Shown in pieces: positions 45,625 through 55,482 of a stretch of DNA of 64,000 nt. The DNA lies in contig CM043947.1 in NCBI GenBank assembly GCA_014529385.2, positions 115,585,587-115,649,586 on the forward strand. Direction: 5' to 3'. The notes below the pieces were generated by a model. It worked only from the letters and a program-made list of their open reading frames with translations, was not told the origin of the DNA and did not search any database. The DNA is from Adiantum capillus-veneris. Its lineage: Eukaryota > Streptophyta > Polypodiopsida > Polypodiales > Pteridaceae. Position 1 is the stretch's first letter. The number at the start of each line of letters is the position of its first letter. The position numbers were made by a program, and so were the translations under genes.

Positions 45625-47150
45625 GTGGAGGCCATTTCTCAGGTGATAAGACAACAAAACTTGTCTTAGTCGCACGAATATGGTGGCCAACATTACATAT
45701 GGACGCTGAAGAATACGTTAAACGGTGTGATGACTGTCAGCGGACCAAAGTACCACTTAAAAGAAATGATATGCCGCTTAGACCAATGATGGGGGCAAGA
45801 GCTTTTGCAAAATGGGGGATTGATTATGTCGGACCCATTTCACCTCCTGCATATAAGACTCATGCACAATACATCGTTGTGGCTACAGACTATCTAACAA
45901 AGTGGGTCGAAGCAAAGGCAACTCAAAAAGCAGATGCCAGGACCACGGCACAATTTCTATATGAATACGTCTTTGTACGATATGGATTGCCAATAGAAAC
46001 TGTGAGTGACCGAGGCACACATTTTATAAATGAAGTGATAGAGATCCTTCTAGATGAATTCATGGTAATCCATAGGAAATCAGCCCCGTATCATCCACAA
46101 GCAAATGGACAAGCTGAAGCAACAAACAAAACCATATGCACGGTCCTTATGAAGATTGTATCTGAGTCGAGAACTGACTGGGACCAAAAGTTGCATTCAA
46201 CATTATGGGCATATAGGGTAGCATATAAAACATCAATAGGAACGACCCCATATAACATGGTTTTTGGGCTAAATGCTATCTTACCAATAGAATTCTTGAT
46301 TTCAACCTTAAGGGTGGCTAAGGATCTAGAGTGGATAGGGCACGAGCTTTCTGATAGAATAGATGACCTGGAAAAGCTAGACGAGCTTCGCCTAAAAGCA
46401 GTAGCTTCAATCTACGCTCAAAAAAGGCGACAAAAGGAATTTTTTGATAAGCATGTGCGGACTAAAGAGTTTAAGGTTGGGGACTATGTCCTAGTTTACA
46501 CTCTGAAACAGCATGCTAAGAAGCTTAAAAAGCGAGGGATGGGACCTCTGGTGATTAAAGATCTATCACCAAGTGGAGCCGTCAAGCTTGCTACATTAGA
46601 CGGAGAAGAAATGCCCAATTGGATTAGTGGATGCAGAGTGAAAAAGTATCTTTTGCCGCTAACACAAGACATGCTTCTCAAAATACATCAAGAAAAGCTG
46701 CGTGTCCAGAAAAAGAAAAAGATTGTGGAGGAAGCGCAAGCCGAGGCGAAGGAAAGAATGGAGAAAAGAAGACTACTACGTCAGAAACAGCGCAATGAAG
46801 GAGCAATACAAATAAACGCAGTCAGTATAACAGAAATGGATAATGACAAAGAAGAACCCCTCATTGAATGCAAAGTAGGAACCAACCAAATCAAAGCTAG
46901 AGCACTATTGGATTCAGGAGCTCAAACTAACCTACTTTCACTCAGTTTGTATAGACAATTGACAAATGACACTAAATTACAAACTGCAAAGCAAGAGTTA
47001 AAGAGTTACTCTGAGAATTCAATCAAAACTGTCGGATGCACAGTTTTACATATACAGATTAACCTGTATGTGTATCCTCATATGTTTTACGTGGTTGAAG
47101 ACCAAGCTACACAACATCCATTATTGCTAGGACAACCATGGCAGAAGTAA
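45605..47150 (+). CDS. Integrase fused to a second retropepsin-like domain
   Basis: Picking up the frame at EAHGGVGGGHFSGDKTTK gives the second zinc domain (H-H ... CDDCQ, Cys at 45,728). The DDE core has GIDYVGPI, SDRGTHF and NGQAEATNK, with all three acidic residues kept. A C-terminal domain follows (FKVGDYVLVY ... LDGEEMPNWISGCRVKKY). A coiled-coil linker (about residues 330-375 of the ORF from 45,699) leads to an unexpected aspartic-protease fold: ALLDSGAQTNLLSLSLYRQL (46,903) and PLLLGQPWQK (47,120). TAA at 47,148 breaks it, but YNAMIDWSSKSVLIKYEG continues in frame. An intact D-S-G motif suggests the domain was functional. Confidence 0.88.
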
Positions 47151-47939
47151 TACAATGCAATGATTGACTGGAGTTCTAAATCAGTGCTTATCAAATACGA
47201 AGGTGAAAGTCAATCAGTTAAGTTCACCAAAGGAGCAGTGCCAACTCCAAAGGAAGAATCCAAGAACAAAGGTAAACAACAACCAGAGAAAAAGAAGAAG
47301 TAATGGAAAACAAAAGTTTCTATACAACCGGATTACGCTTCGACGAGGAATTCTCAACATTGGATAAGGAAGACAAGCAATAATATAACAGCTCAACCTT
47401 GGGAAAAAACGGAGTCAAAGTTGGTATGGAGACCAAAAAAGGTTGTGCCAGAGAACACAAAGGTGGAAAACAGAGTCTTCAATACCAGAAAACAGAGTGG
47501 TTCCAGACAATCAAGGACAGTGAAACAGATCTGGATTCCAAAGAAGTTCATGAGGGCACAAAGCTATAGCAAGCAAATTTGGATCCCAAGGATTTGTAAA
47601 CAGGAACTCCCTTCAGTACAATCCACGGAAACTCCTAGGTATTTCAAGGCGAGGAAATCAACACAAAGAACAAAGCAGGTTTGGGTCGCAAAGAGTTTGT
47701 GGCAAGTACAAGCGAAGCGGAAGCAGATTTGGATTGTGAAAAAGAACAACAAGGTAAAGAAGAATCCATCTACTGATTCTACTACCGAAGTGCCAAAACC
47801 AACCCAAAACCCGACCACCAATCCTTCAATCAAACAAAGAGCAGCTTTATTGGAAAGACTGTTATATCATCGCTCTACAATTGCATTGGGAAATTATGAC
47901 CAAAACAACTACAATGCTTCGCACACAGACACTTCATAG
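47151..47939 (+). CDS. Basic C-terminal tail with repeated KQIWIPK motifs
   Basis: The same frame continues through TAA 47,301 and is open from 47,304 to TAG 47,937. It completes the second protease domain, then becomes Lys/Gln-rich with repeated Trp motifs: LVWRPKK, KQIWIPKK, KQIWIPR, KQVWVAK, KQIWIVKK. The spacing is 15 to 40 residues. Copia proteins contain a similar WVPK phrase near their zinc finger, but I recognise no family here. A nucleic-acid-binding tail is a guess from the charge and aromatic spacing. Confidence 0.6.
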
Positions 47940-47960
47940 TCGTCTGGGAGGACTCAGACT

Positions 47961-47974
47961 AGGAGGGGGGGAGG
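47961..47974 (+). promoter_or_regulatory. Internal polypurine tract after pol
   Basis: AGGAGGGGGGGAGG lies 22 bp after the pol stop, followed by TATACAGG twice. It looks like a plus-strand primer but is not followed by this element's LTR start. It could be an additional internal polypurine tract, or the old end of an ancestor before the 3' ORF region was added. Confidence 0.5.
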
Positions 47975-48031
47975 TATACAGGTATACAGGAGCTACAAAG
48001 CAGCTACAAGCGAAAAAAACAAAGAAAAACA

Positions 48032-48197
48032 AAAATTATATTACAAGGGCAGTGTCTTACATGATTTTGCAATTTTTATGTTTGATTGCGGATATTGATA
48101 ATATTTATGCCCTTAAAATTATATTACAAGGGTAGTGTCTTACATGATTTTGCAATTTTTATGTTTGATTGCGGATATTGATAATATTTATGCCCTT
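48032..48197. repeat. 83-bp tandem duplication
   Basis: Two almost identical 83-bp units (AAAATTATATTACAAGGG ... TTTATGCCCTT) in the spacer between pol and the second leader. The near identity means a recent duplication. Confidence 0.9.
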
Positions 48198-49663
48198 ATA
48201 TACCTTGTTTTGCAACAAGAAGAGATCAAATGATAAATTTGGGTCTCTAGACGTGTAAATATCATTAAATAATAGTGTTTTTGGAGCTAAAAAGTGGTAA
48301 TCCAAGTCCAAAAATCACAAATAAGTGTATATTCATATACACAGGGTTACCAGCTATTTATAGTGTATGTTTGGAGTTTTTTGGCTTGAATTTGCTATTT
48401 TTCTTTATTTTTTATGATTTTCTTAATAAAAGTAAAAGAAAAATAAAAAAAGCAGGTGAAATGAGATCGGAAAAAAGAAAAGAATAGACAGTGATGATCC
48501 TAATGACAAGGGCAACCCATGGTAAAAGTTGAGTACAATTCGGGAAAAGTTGCGGAAAGCCCGAAATGACAGAATTTTGGCAAAGTGGAGAGATTTCTCA
48601 GAAACAGGTCAAACGGAGTCCAAATTGAGAAATTTCAAATCCTAAAGTGCATTTCACGACGAGATAGGAGCACATGTCAAATTTGGTAACAAGTGATCCG
48701 GAAAGTCCGAAGTTAAGTATTTTTCACATCACTTTCAAGCTCATTTCCACTATTACCTTCTTGGAGAGAGCAAAGAGCACACAGGAGCATCCAACCTTCT
48801 ACAGCCTTCTACGACTGCTACGAGAGCTCAGAGGACACCAGACATTAGAGGTAGACTCGTTGCCATAAGCTTTTGATGCTTATCATTAACTTTTGTCGCG
48901 AAAACTGACCAAAACCAAGAAACAAGAGCAGACGGGGAATGCGGTAGAATGCTAGGTAGTGGCACAACCGCCTAACCAAACCTTGCAAGAACTTATAGGT
49001 GGGTTACCCTAGTATAGAAGATGGGTTTCTAACACTCAAAGCTCGAGAAAGAACGATTGGAAAAACCCTATGTCAATAGAGCCTGCAAGAGGCAAACAGG
49101 AAAAAGTTGTCGAAACGACACAAAACTTCTCAGGAAGCTTAACAACATCGAGGGTAATGCAACCATGGAGTATCTCCAGGTTTGGACCACCAAAAGTAGG
49201 TCGGAACAACTGATTTGGCTGTGGACACACAAAGCGTCATTTTGGCATAACGGCTGAAATTGACGATCGCATGAAATGAAACCTCACAAGCAGCTTCAAA
49301 TATACATGGATGACTTATGTTTGCAAGCAAAACCCAAAAGAAAGCTGATTCACTTACCGATGGTGAAAAAGACGCTTTCGGGCAACCAAAAGGAGAAAGA
49401 TGGAGAACGGGGAGCCAAAGTCAAGTTCAACCAAATAGATGGCTTCACAACATATCCAATGAGCTGGAAATGCAACTCTCGAGAAGAAAAGTTGAAGAAA
49501 TTAAACTCCAAGACAAAAAGACGACTTCGGAGACTGAAATGCCTATAAGGGGGCTTTTTAGCTAAACTGATGACTTTTTAAGTTGAAAACTAGTTAGCAG
49601 GGCTTAGGGCACTAGCACAAAGCATTCTTTGCACAAAAAGACCAACATTTTAAGAAAACACAT
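48198..49663 (+). other. Spacer between pol and second leader of the giant element
   Basis: About 1.5 kb without a clear gene. From 49,000 to 49,560 there are short Lys/Glu-rich ORFs (EKPYVNRACKRQTGKSC, LEMQLSRRKVEEIKLQDKK) that could be a decayed coiled-coil ORF. It ends in AAGAAAACACAT at element C's LTR. The bases match the approach to the palindrome at 18,901, from which this end has been separated. Confidence 0.5.
49298..49320 (+). repeat. 23-bp copy of the RT catalytic-site coding sequence
   Basis: The bases coding IYMDDLC (AAATATACATGGATGACTTA plus TGT) are identical to 44,174-44,196 in the same element's RT. The flanks do not match. It lies in the spacer, in a frame with no RT around it. 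Confidence 0.7.
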
Positions 49664-51193
49664 TGATGGCGGTAAAAAGAGCAGTGCAATCGGGTGGCCT
49701 CTGTACTCGTGCACACTCCACAAACCACGCCTCATGCAAACAAGCAAAGAACAAAACAAAGGGGGCACCACCCTAAATTAAGAGGTTTAGGGACCTCACA
49801 CATAGTGCACATAGGCAAGTGAGACTTCTGGCATTATGATGGCATCAAAACATATGGCAAAACACATAGAAACGAAGCTTAGGGACCTTATGTAGCATAT
49901 ATATACACAAGACATCAGCTTAACAATACAACGGCATCTGATCATACATAACAAGGATATAGAGAAGCAAGCCAAGGATGGCATAATCCCTTGTCAAAAA
50001 CAATCAACCCAGCAAGTAGGTATGATCCTACTAGCAACACATCAATACCTTAGAGAATGATGGCGAGGATGGTGGCCATGGAGCATCAGAGAAGACTCCT
50101 TATTTAGGTTTTAGAGCTAGTAATGTAGCATACTAGAGGGAGAGAGAGAGAGGGAGAGAGAGTAGAGCTCCATCCATAGCTCCTCGTTGTGAGCAATGTC
50201 GTCATAGCTTCATTGCTTGGTGAAGTGGGTGAAGTGTTGTTTTTGAGTGAGAGAAGGCCTCCTTATATAGGTTTTTGAGAGGGTTTAGGATTAGGGATAA
50301 ACATGCTTAAATCCGCTGATTGGGGTTACTTTTTGCTTAGGGTGGTCAACAGATTGAGGTCACCTGATATGTCACCATCAAGATATTCTCTAGAGTGATG
50401 TGAGAGGAGAGGGTAAATGCTGATTTTTCTGATTGTGACACATGGGGATAAGGCCTTGACCAGCATTTAAGAGCAGGTTAGGTGGCTGTTGAAACTGGAG
50501 GTTCTGCACATGTCAGGGGGGACCTCCGGGGGGGAGGTGGCAGCTGGGTCCTCTTGAATATCAAATTCTCAAAAAACCCTCAACCATGGCTTCTTTTGAC
50601 ATGTGTTCTTTGGAAAAATCAGCATGTCTCTTTTCAACTCAAAAGTCTTTATCCCTGTTGACTCACCTTCACCATAGGATTTTCCCCTTTTCTCCTCCTG
50701 TAACTGCATTGTTGATGCCCAATCACTGCTTCTAGTAACAGTGAACTGTTACCTACCAAATACTTATGGTGCAGTAAAAAATATTTACCATGGGTAAAAG
50801 AAGTTACTGTAGGTAAAAAGTGATTTGTATTTACCATGTAGGTGAAAAATATTTACTGTAGGTAAAAAATATTTACTGTGGTAAAAAATATTTACTGTCG
50901 GTAAAAAAGTGAAAACGGAGTATGCTGTGCTGTGAGTCCACACGAACATCCTCGTGTAAATTTCACTAGAAATTCACACCTAGAATGGGCTATTCTGTAA
51001 GATATATGTTGTAGGCATGCATAAGAGCTCGTTCCCACGTATCTTCTGTCCATGGCACTTTTTACTCTTTGGTGCTTGTGAAGTAGATTTTTCTTCTCTT
51101 TCGAGATCCCTTGGACTAGAGTATCCTCATCTCCCCAACAACTGACTGTGCCTTTATTGCATCTTCAGAAGGGGTCCTAAAAACCATGCATCA
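49664..51193 (-). repeat. 3' LTR of element C (1,530 bp)
   Basis: In window coordinates it starts TGATGGCGGT and ends CATGCATCA. 50,770-50,910 holds repeated TATTTACTGTAGGTAAAAAA-like units, a possible enhancer-type array in U3. A (GA)n-rich patch lies at 50,135-50,165. Element F's LTR shares the beginning and layout. Confidence 0.9.
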
Positions 51194-51198
51194 TATAG

Positions 51199-51211
51199 CC
51201 CTCCCCCTTAA
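51199..51211 (-). promoter_or_regulatory. Polypurine tract of element C
   Basis: The minus strand reads TAAGGGGGAGGGC a few bases before the LTR start. Element F has TTAGGGGGAGGGC in the same place (63,498-63,510). Confidence 0.85.
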
Positions 51212-51214
51212 GCT

Positions 51215-51543
51215 AGAGGTATTTGATGCTTCTAGCTGTAGGTTGTGCTACAATAGGGTTCTCTTGAATACTTACCCACCTGGTACCAATTGAATTTGCC
51301 ACGTTACTGCTTTCTTGGCTGATGCACCCTGTTTAGTCTTTTCTGATGAATAATTGTATCCATCCATGACTAACAACTGGTCTCCTAGACCCTTGAAAGA
51401 CATACCCCATCCATTGTCAATATCCGCTTTCACTGGTAGCATTCTCTTTTTTTCTTTTTTCTTTTTTTTCTTCTCTTTTTTTCCTTTTTTTTTTCTTTTT
51501 TTCCCTTTTTTTTTTTGAAACGACTATGTACATGATTGTTACC
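51215..51543 (-). other. 3' untranslated part of element C
   Basis: About 330 bp between the pol stop and the polypurine tract, with a long T-rich run (A-rich on the element strand, 51,445-51,515). No gene seen. Confidence 0.6.
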
Positions 51544-54500
51544 TTAGTTGGAGCTCGAATATGATGAGCTCTCCTCTAAACCATCCTTAGCATTGATTTC
51601 ACCAGCATATGGCTGTGAAAGACGACATTGGTAGGCCTTCAATCGCCAACCATTTACCGGAGTCTGATGTACCTTACCATCTAGGTCACCTAGTTGGTAA
51701 CTACCATTTGAGAACCTCTGTATCACTACAAAAGGGCCTTCCCACTTAAGCAAGAACTTACCATCCTTCCTGCGATCAAAGCGATTGTCGTATCTGAGCA
51801 CTAAAGAACCTTCCTTGATACCTTTCTTGACAAGGTTGCGATTGAACTTCTTTCGTTTCTTCTCTGCCTGGGCTGCATAGTACTTCACTGCTGACTCTCG
51901 ATCTAGCCCTAACCTCTCCAAATCGATGATTCTTTCTTCCACCCGCTTCTCTTGACTATCCTCTTGATGTGCTTTTAGAACTCGGAGGCTCGCTAGCTCC
52001 ACTTCTATAGGCAATAGTGCCTCTTGCCCGTAAACCAAGTGAAAAGGTGTATACCCCAAGGATGTTTTAAAGGATTTTCTGTAGGCCCAAAGTGCTGCAT
52101 CTAGGTGTTTGTCCCATGCCTTAGGATGTAAATGCACTTGCTTAGTGATGATTTTACATATAAGACCATTTACCTTTTCCACAAGACCATTGCACTGAGG
52201 GTAGTATGGTGTAGAGTGCCTACACTTGATTTTTAACTTGATCATCAATTGCCCGACTAAATCAACTCGAAATCCCGGTCCCCTATCCGAGAGAATCTCC
52301 AAAGGTGTGCCAAAACGGCAACAAAGGCACTCAAAAATGAAATCACTCACGTCCTTGGCTGTGATGCGCTTTGTGGGACGAGCTTCTGCCCATCTGGTCA
52401 TGTACTCCACCCCCATAACGATGTATTCCTTCCCTGATTGAGTGCAAGGTAGTGGCCCTATTGCATCTATCCCCCATTTTTCAAATGGCCCATAGGTTTT
52501 GATTGGATGCTGATTTTCATGGGTAAGACGCCTTGGTTCAGCTTTTTGGCAAACCTCACATGTGCGGCACCAATGTTGTACATCTCGATGGAGGCTTGGC
52601 CACGTGAACCCTGCTTGTAAAATCTTTCTGCTAGTAATCTCTTGTGCAAAGTGGCCACCACACACACCTTCATGACAACTAAACAAAATATCCTTTATCT
52701 CTTGGGATGCAGGAACTCTCCTTAAGACAGCATCTTTCCCTCTACAATACAAGTCCTCATTCACTAAGCTATAGCTGGTAGCCTTTTTTGCCAACCACCT
52801 ACGTTCACTTTTACTCATACCAGAGGGTGCTTCACAATGCTCAAGAAAGTAAAGTAAATCATGCAGCTCCTCCTTTCCCTGGTATAAAGGACTTTTCACA
52901 AGGATAGCACCTACTATGAGAGTTTGTAGTTCTTCACCTGCTAAGGCATCTGCTTCTCGATTTTGATCTCTAGGTACAAAGTGTACTCGAACTTCTTTAA
53001 AACCCTTCAACAAGGCCTTTGCTTCCCTCATCTTAACAGACAATTTGTCATATTTACAGGCCCATACACCAACCATTTGCTTAACAATCAACATGGAGTC
53101 ACCAAAAACATTTAGCTTTGTGATGCCCTGAGAAAGACAACATTGCAACCCTAAAACAAGGGCATGGTACTCTGCTTCATTGTTAGAATGAACCTCTTTT
53201 AGATGAAACCCTTTTGCAAAGATCTTCTCCTTCTCTGGAGCTAATATTATTATGCCTGCTGATGCCTTGTCTTTGGTCCTCTTGTAAGCCCCATCAAAAT
53301 ACAGACTGTGTGCTCCCAGTAGAACTTCAGGCTCTGGGATAGGCGGTACCTTACTAGGTGCCTCTTTCTTGGCCTTCTCATAACACCTTTGTGTGAGGAC
53401 ATCTGCCAAACAAGCACGGGTGGAATCCTCTACTTGTAAGGTGTAGTCAAACTCTTGAAGCTGCACCACCCACTTTGCCATTCTTTGAGACAATTCTATG
53501 TGTTGTAGGGCATATGGAAAAACCTCCTCAGTTATGATCACCACAAATTGTCTCGGAAGTAAGTAAGCCCGAAACTTCTCCACTGCAAACTTAAGAGCTA
53601 GCACCAATTGCTCAGTTGCGCTAAAACCCTTTTCAACAGCTATCATCACTCTACTAGAGAAGTAGACTGGTCTCATGAGAGATGTCTTTGGGTCTTTTTG
53701 CATCAAGACAGCTCCTAGAGCTTCTGGACCTACACTAGGATTTACATAGAATAATTCACCCCATGTGGGTTGTAGGACGACAGGCAATGAGCTCAAAATG
53801 GTTTTAACTTCTTGAAAGCACCTTTCACCCTCCTCACTCCATGTCAATGTAGTGTGTTTAGTGAGCTGCTGCAAAGGATAGATTTCCTGAGAAAGGAGAT
53901 GTATGAATCGTCCCATGTAGCGAACCTTTTGAATGAAGGAGACTAGTTGCTTCACGTTTGAAGGAGTAGGTAAAGCTAACAATGTCTTTACCTTTTCAGG
54001 GTCAGCCTCAATACCATCTTGAGACACAACATGGCCTAGTAGAGTGACCTTGCTCTCACCTATGTGGCACTTGTCTTTATTCAATTGCCCACCCAATTGG
54101 GCCAGATGGGTGAAACCTTCATCAACCTTGGACAGATGTACTTCCCTAGAGCTATAGATGCAAAAATCATCAATGAAGACTCGTATGGACTTACCAAAGT
54201 AAGGTTGAAACACCAAGTTCATAAACCTCTGGAAAGTAGCTGGGGCATTAGTTAAACCAAAAGGCATAACTCTATAAGCAAAACACCCCCAAGGTGTTAT
54301 GCAGGTAGTCTTTCTTTGGTCTTCATCCGCAATTCTGATTTGGAAGTAGCCTGAGTACCCATCACACACTGTGTACCTTTCATGACCAGCCACTTCATTT
54401 AGTATTTCATCTTGAAAAGGCAAAGGAAAATGGTCCCTTTTTGTGGCTGCGTTTAGAGGCTTGTAATCCACACATACCCTCCACTTCCCATTTTTCTTTG

Positions 54501-54993
54501 GTGCTACCACAACTGGAGACACCCACTCAGAATCTTCCACTGGGTAGATAAATCCTGCCTTGAGTAATCTTTTTACTTCTTTTAAGAGTGCATCTTGTTG
54601 CACTAGCCCTAATCTCCTTAACCTTTGCACCACTGGTTTGGTACCTTCCTTTAATTGGATATGGTGTTGGGTTACCGTCACTCCTTTAATGTGCTCGTAA
54701 TCAGTTATAAAGAGGCCAGCATGCTTCTTTAGTACCTGCAAATAGGGTTCTCTCTCTTCTTCTAGTAGGTCCTTAGCTAGCATCTCCTCTAAGCCTATGG
54801 CTTCTTCCTTGTTTAGAGAGTCTTGACCACCTTCTCCTTCTGGGTTTCGCAGTATTATACCCATGACTTCCAAAGAGCTAGCATCCTCCTCAGATGACTC
54901 ATCCTTAGATGAAGAGCAACTGCTTGTGCTCCATTCATCCATAGAAGTCTCCATCTCTAGGTCTTGTTGTCTACCCTGCTTCATGTCATACAC
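51544..54993 (-). CDS. pol of element C: RT, degenerate RNase H, aRNH, integrase
   Basis: 1,149 codons, uninterrupted. RT: VVVAPKKNGKWRVCVDYKPLN, VCDGYSGYFQI, GLTNAPATFQRFM and VFIDDFCIYSS with both catalytic Asp (about 54,170). The gypsy RNase H is degenerate: FYVNPS for the first Asp and VIITEE for TDH. An archaeal-type RNase H follows (53,310-52,930) with LYFDGA, NNEAEYHAL, FGDSMLIV and NREADALA, i.e. a full set of acidic residues. Integrase: CHEGVCGGHF ... CRTCEVCQ, core WGIDAIGPL, SDRGPGF, NGLVEKVNG; C-terminal module LVLRYDNRFDRRKDGKFLLKW to VNGWRLKAY. The double RNase H is diagnostic of the Tat lineage. Confidence 0.95.
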   Translation of the reverse strand: MYDMKQGRQQDLEMETSMDEWSTSSCSSSKDESSEEDASSLEVMGIILRNPEGEGGQDSLNKEEAIGLEEMLAKDLLEEEREPYLQVLKKHAGLFITDYEHIKGVTVTQHHIQLKEGTKPVVQRLRRLGLVQQDALLKEVKRLLKAGFIYPVEDSEWVSPVVVAPKKNGKWRVCVDYKPLNAATKRDHFPLPFQDEILNEVAGHERYTVCDGYSGYFQIRIADEDQRKTTCITPWGCFAYRVMPFGLTNAPATFQRFMNLVFQPYFGKSIRVFIDDFCIYSSREVHLSKVDEGFTHLAQLGGQLNKDKCHIGESKVTLLGHVVSQDGIEADPEKVKTLLALPTPSNVKQLVSFIQKVRYMGRFIHLLSQEIYPLQQLTKHTTLTWSEEGERCFQEVKTILSSLPVVLQPTWGELFYVNPSVGPEALGAVLMQKDPKTSLMRPVYFSSRVMIAVEKGFSATEQLVLALKFAVEKFRAYLLPRQFVVIITEEVFPYALQHIELSQRMAKWVVQLQEFDYTLQVEDSTRACLADVLTQRCYEKAKKEAPSKVPPIPEPEVLLGAHSLYFDGAYKRTKDKASAGIIILAPEKEKIFAKGFHLKEVHSNNEAEYHALVLGLQCCLSQGITKLNVFGDSMLIVKQMVGVWACKYDKLSVKMREAKALLKGFKEVRVHFVPRDQNREADALAGEELQTLIVGAILVKSPLYQGKEELHDLLYFLEHCEAPSGMSKSERRWLAKKATSYSLVNEDLYCRGKDAVLRRVPASQEIKDILFSCHEGVCGGHFAQEITSRKILQAGFTWPSLHRDVQHWCRTCEVCQKAEPRRLTHENQHPIKTYGPFEKWGIDAIGPLPCTQSGKEYIVMGVEYMTRWAEARPTKRITAKDVSDFIFECLCCRFGTPLEILSDRGPGFRVDLVGQLMIKLKIKCRHSTPYYPQCNGLVEKVNGLICKIITKQVHLHPKAWDKHLDAALWAYRKSFKTSLGYTPFHLVYGQEALLPIEVELASLRVLKAHQEDSQEKRVEERIIDLERLGLDRESAVKYYAAQAEKKRKKFNRNLVKKGIKEGSLVLRYDNRFDRRKDGKFLLKWEGPFVVIQRFSNGSYQLGDLDGKVHQTPVNGWRLKAYQCRLSQPYAGEINAKDGLEESSSYSSSN

Positions 54994-55029
54994 AATTTTT
55001 TGTTGCTTGCCACTTACCTTATGATTTGG

Positions 55030-55437
55030 TCACAACTCAAGGGAACCTGTCTCCCAATCTTGCCTAGCTTTCATAGCCATAAGCCAAGGTCTTCCAAGGA
55101 TTAGCGGATAGCCCTCCCCCTTAGTTGGGATCACATAAGCATCAATTGAGACTGCAACACCAAAAGCTGAAACCTTCACTCCATTAACCTTTCCCACACA
55201 AGCCACCCTTACATTATTTGCCATCTTAGCTTGTAAGGAAGTTTGCTCGTTTACTTCCAAACCCAACCTGTGCATTAATTTCTCTGTCATAACACAAATC
55301 TCGGCTCCACCATCTACGTACACATTGGAGACTCGCTGACTCTTAATCTCTGCATCAATGACTGGCACAATATCCTTCATGCCTCTTGCACTAATAGACC
55401 CAACTGACTTTGCCTTAGCACTCCTGGTGCTGACCAT
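55030..55437 (-). CDS. Protease of element C
   Basis: 135 codons in frame with gag and pol. Retropepsin-like: VSNVYVDGGAEICVMTEKLM (D-G-G in place of D-S/T-G), VSAFGVAVSIDAYVIPTKG and YPLILGRPWLMAMKARQDWE. Bounded by TAG 55,483 and TGA 55,030, both single-base steps from CAG and CGA. The function is maturation of the polyprotein. Confidence 0.85.
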   Translation of the reverse strand: MVSTRSAKAKSVGSISARGMKDIVPVIDAEIKSQRVSNVYVDGGAEICVMTEKLMHRLGLEVNEQTSLQAKMANNVRVACVGKVNGVKVSAFGVAVSIDAYVIPTKGEGYPLILGRPWLMAMKARQDWETGSLEL

Positions 55438-55482
55438 CTTAGACCAGGTTCTACGTATCTTTGGGGAAAGGTAGAGGAGTTG

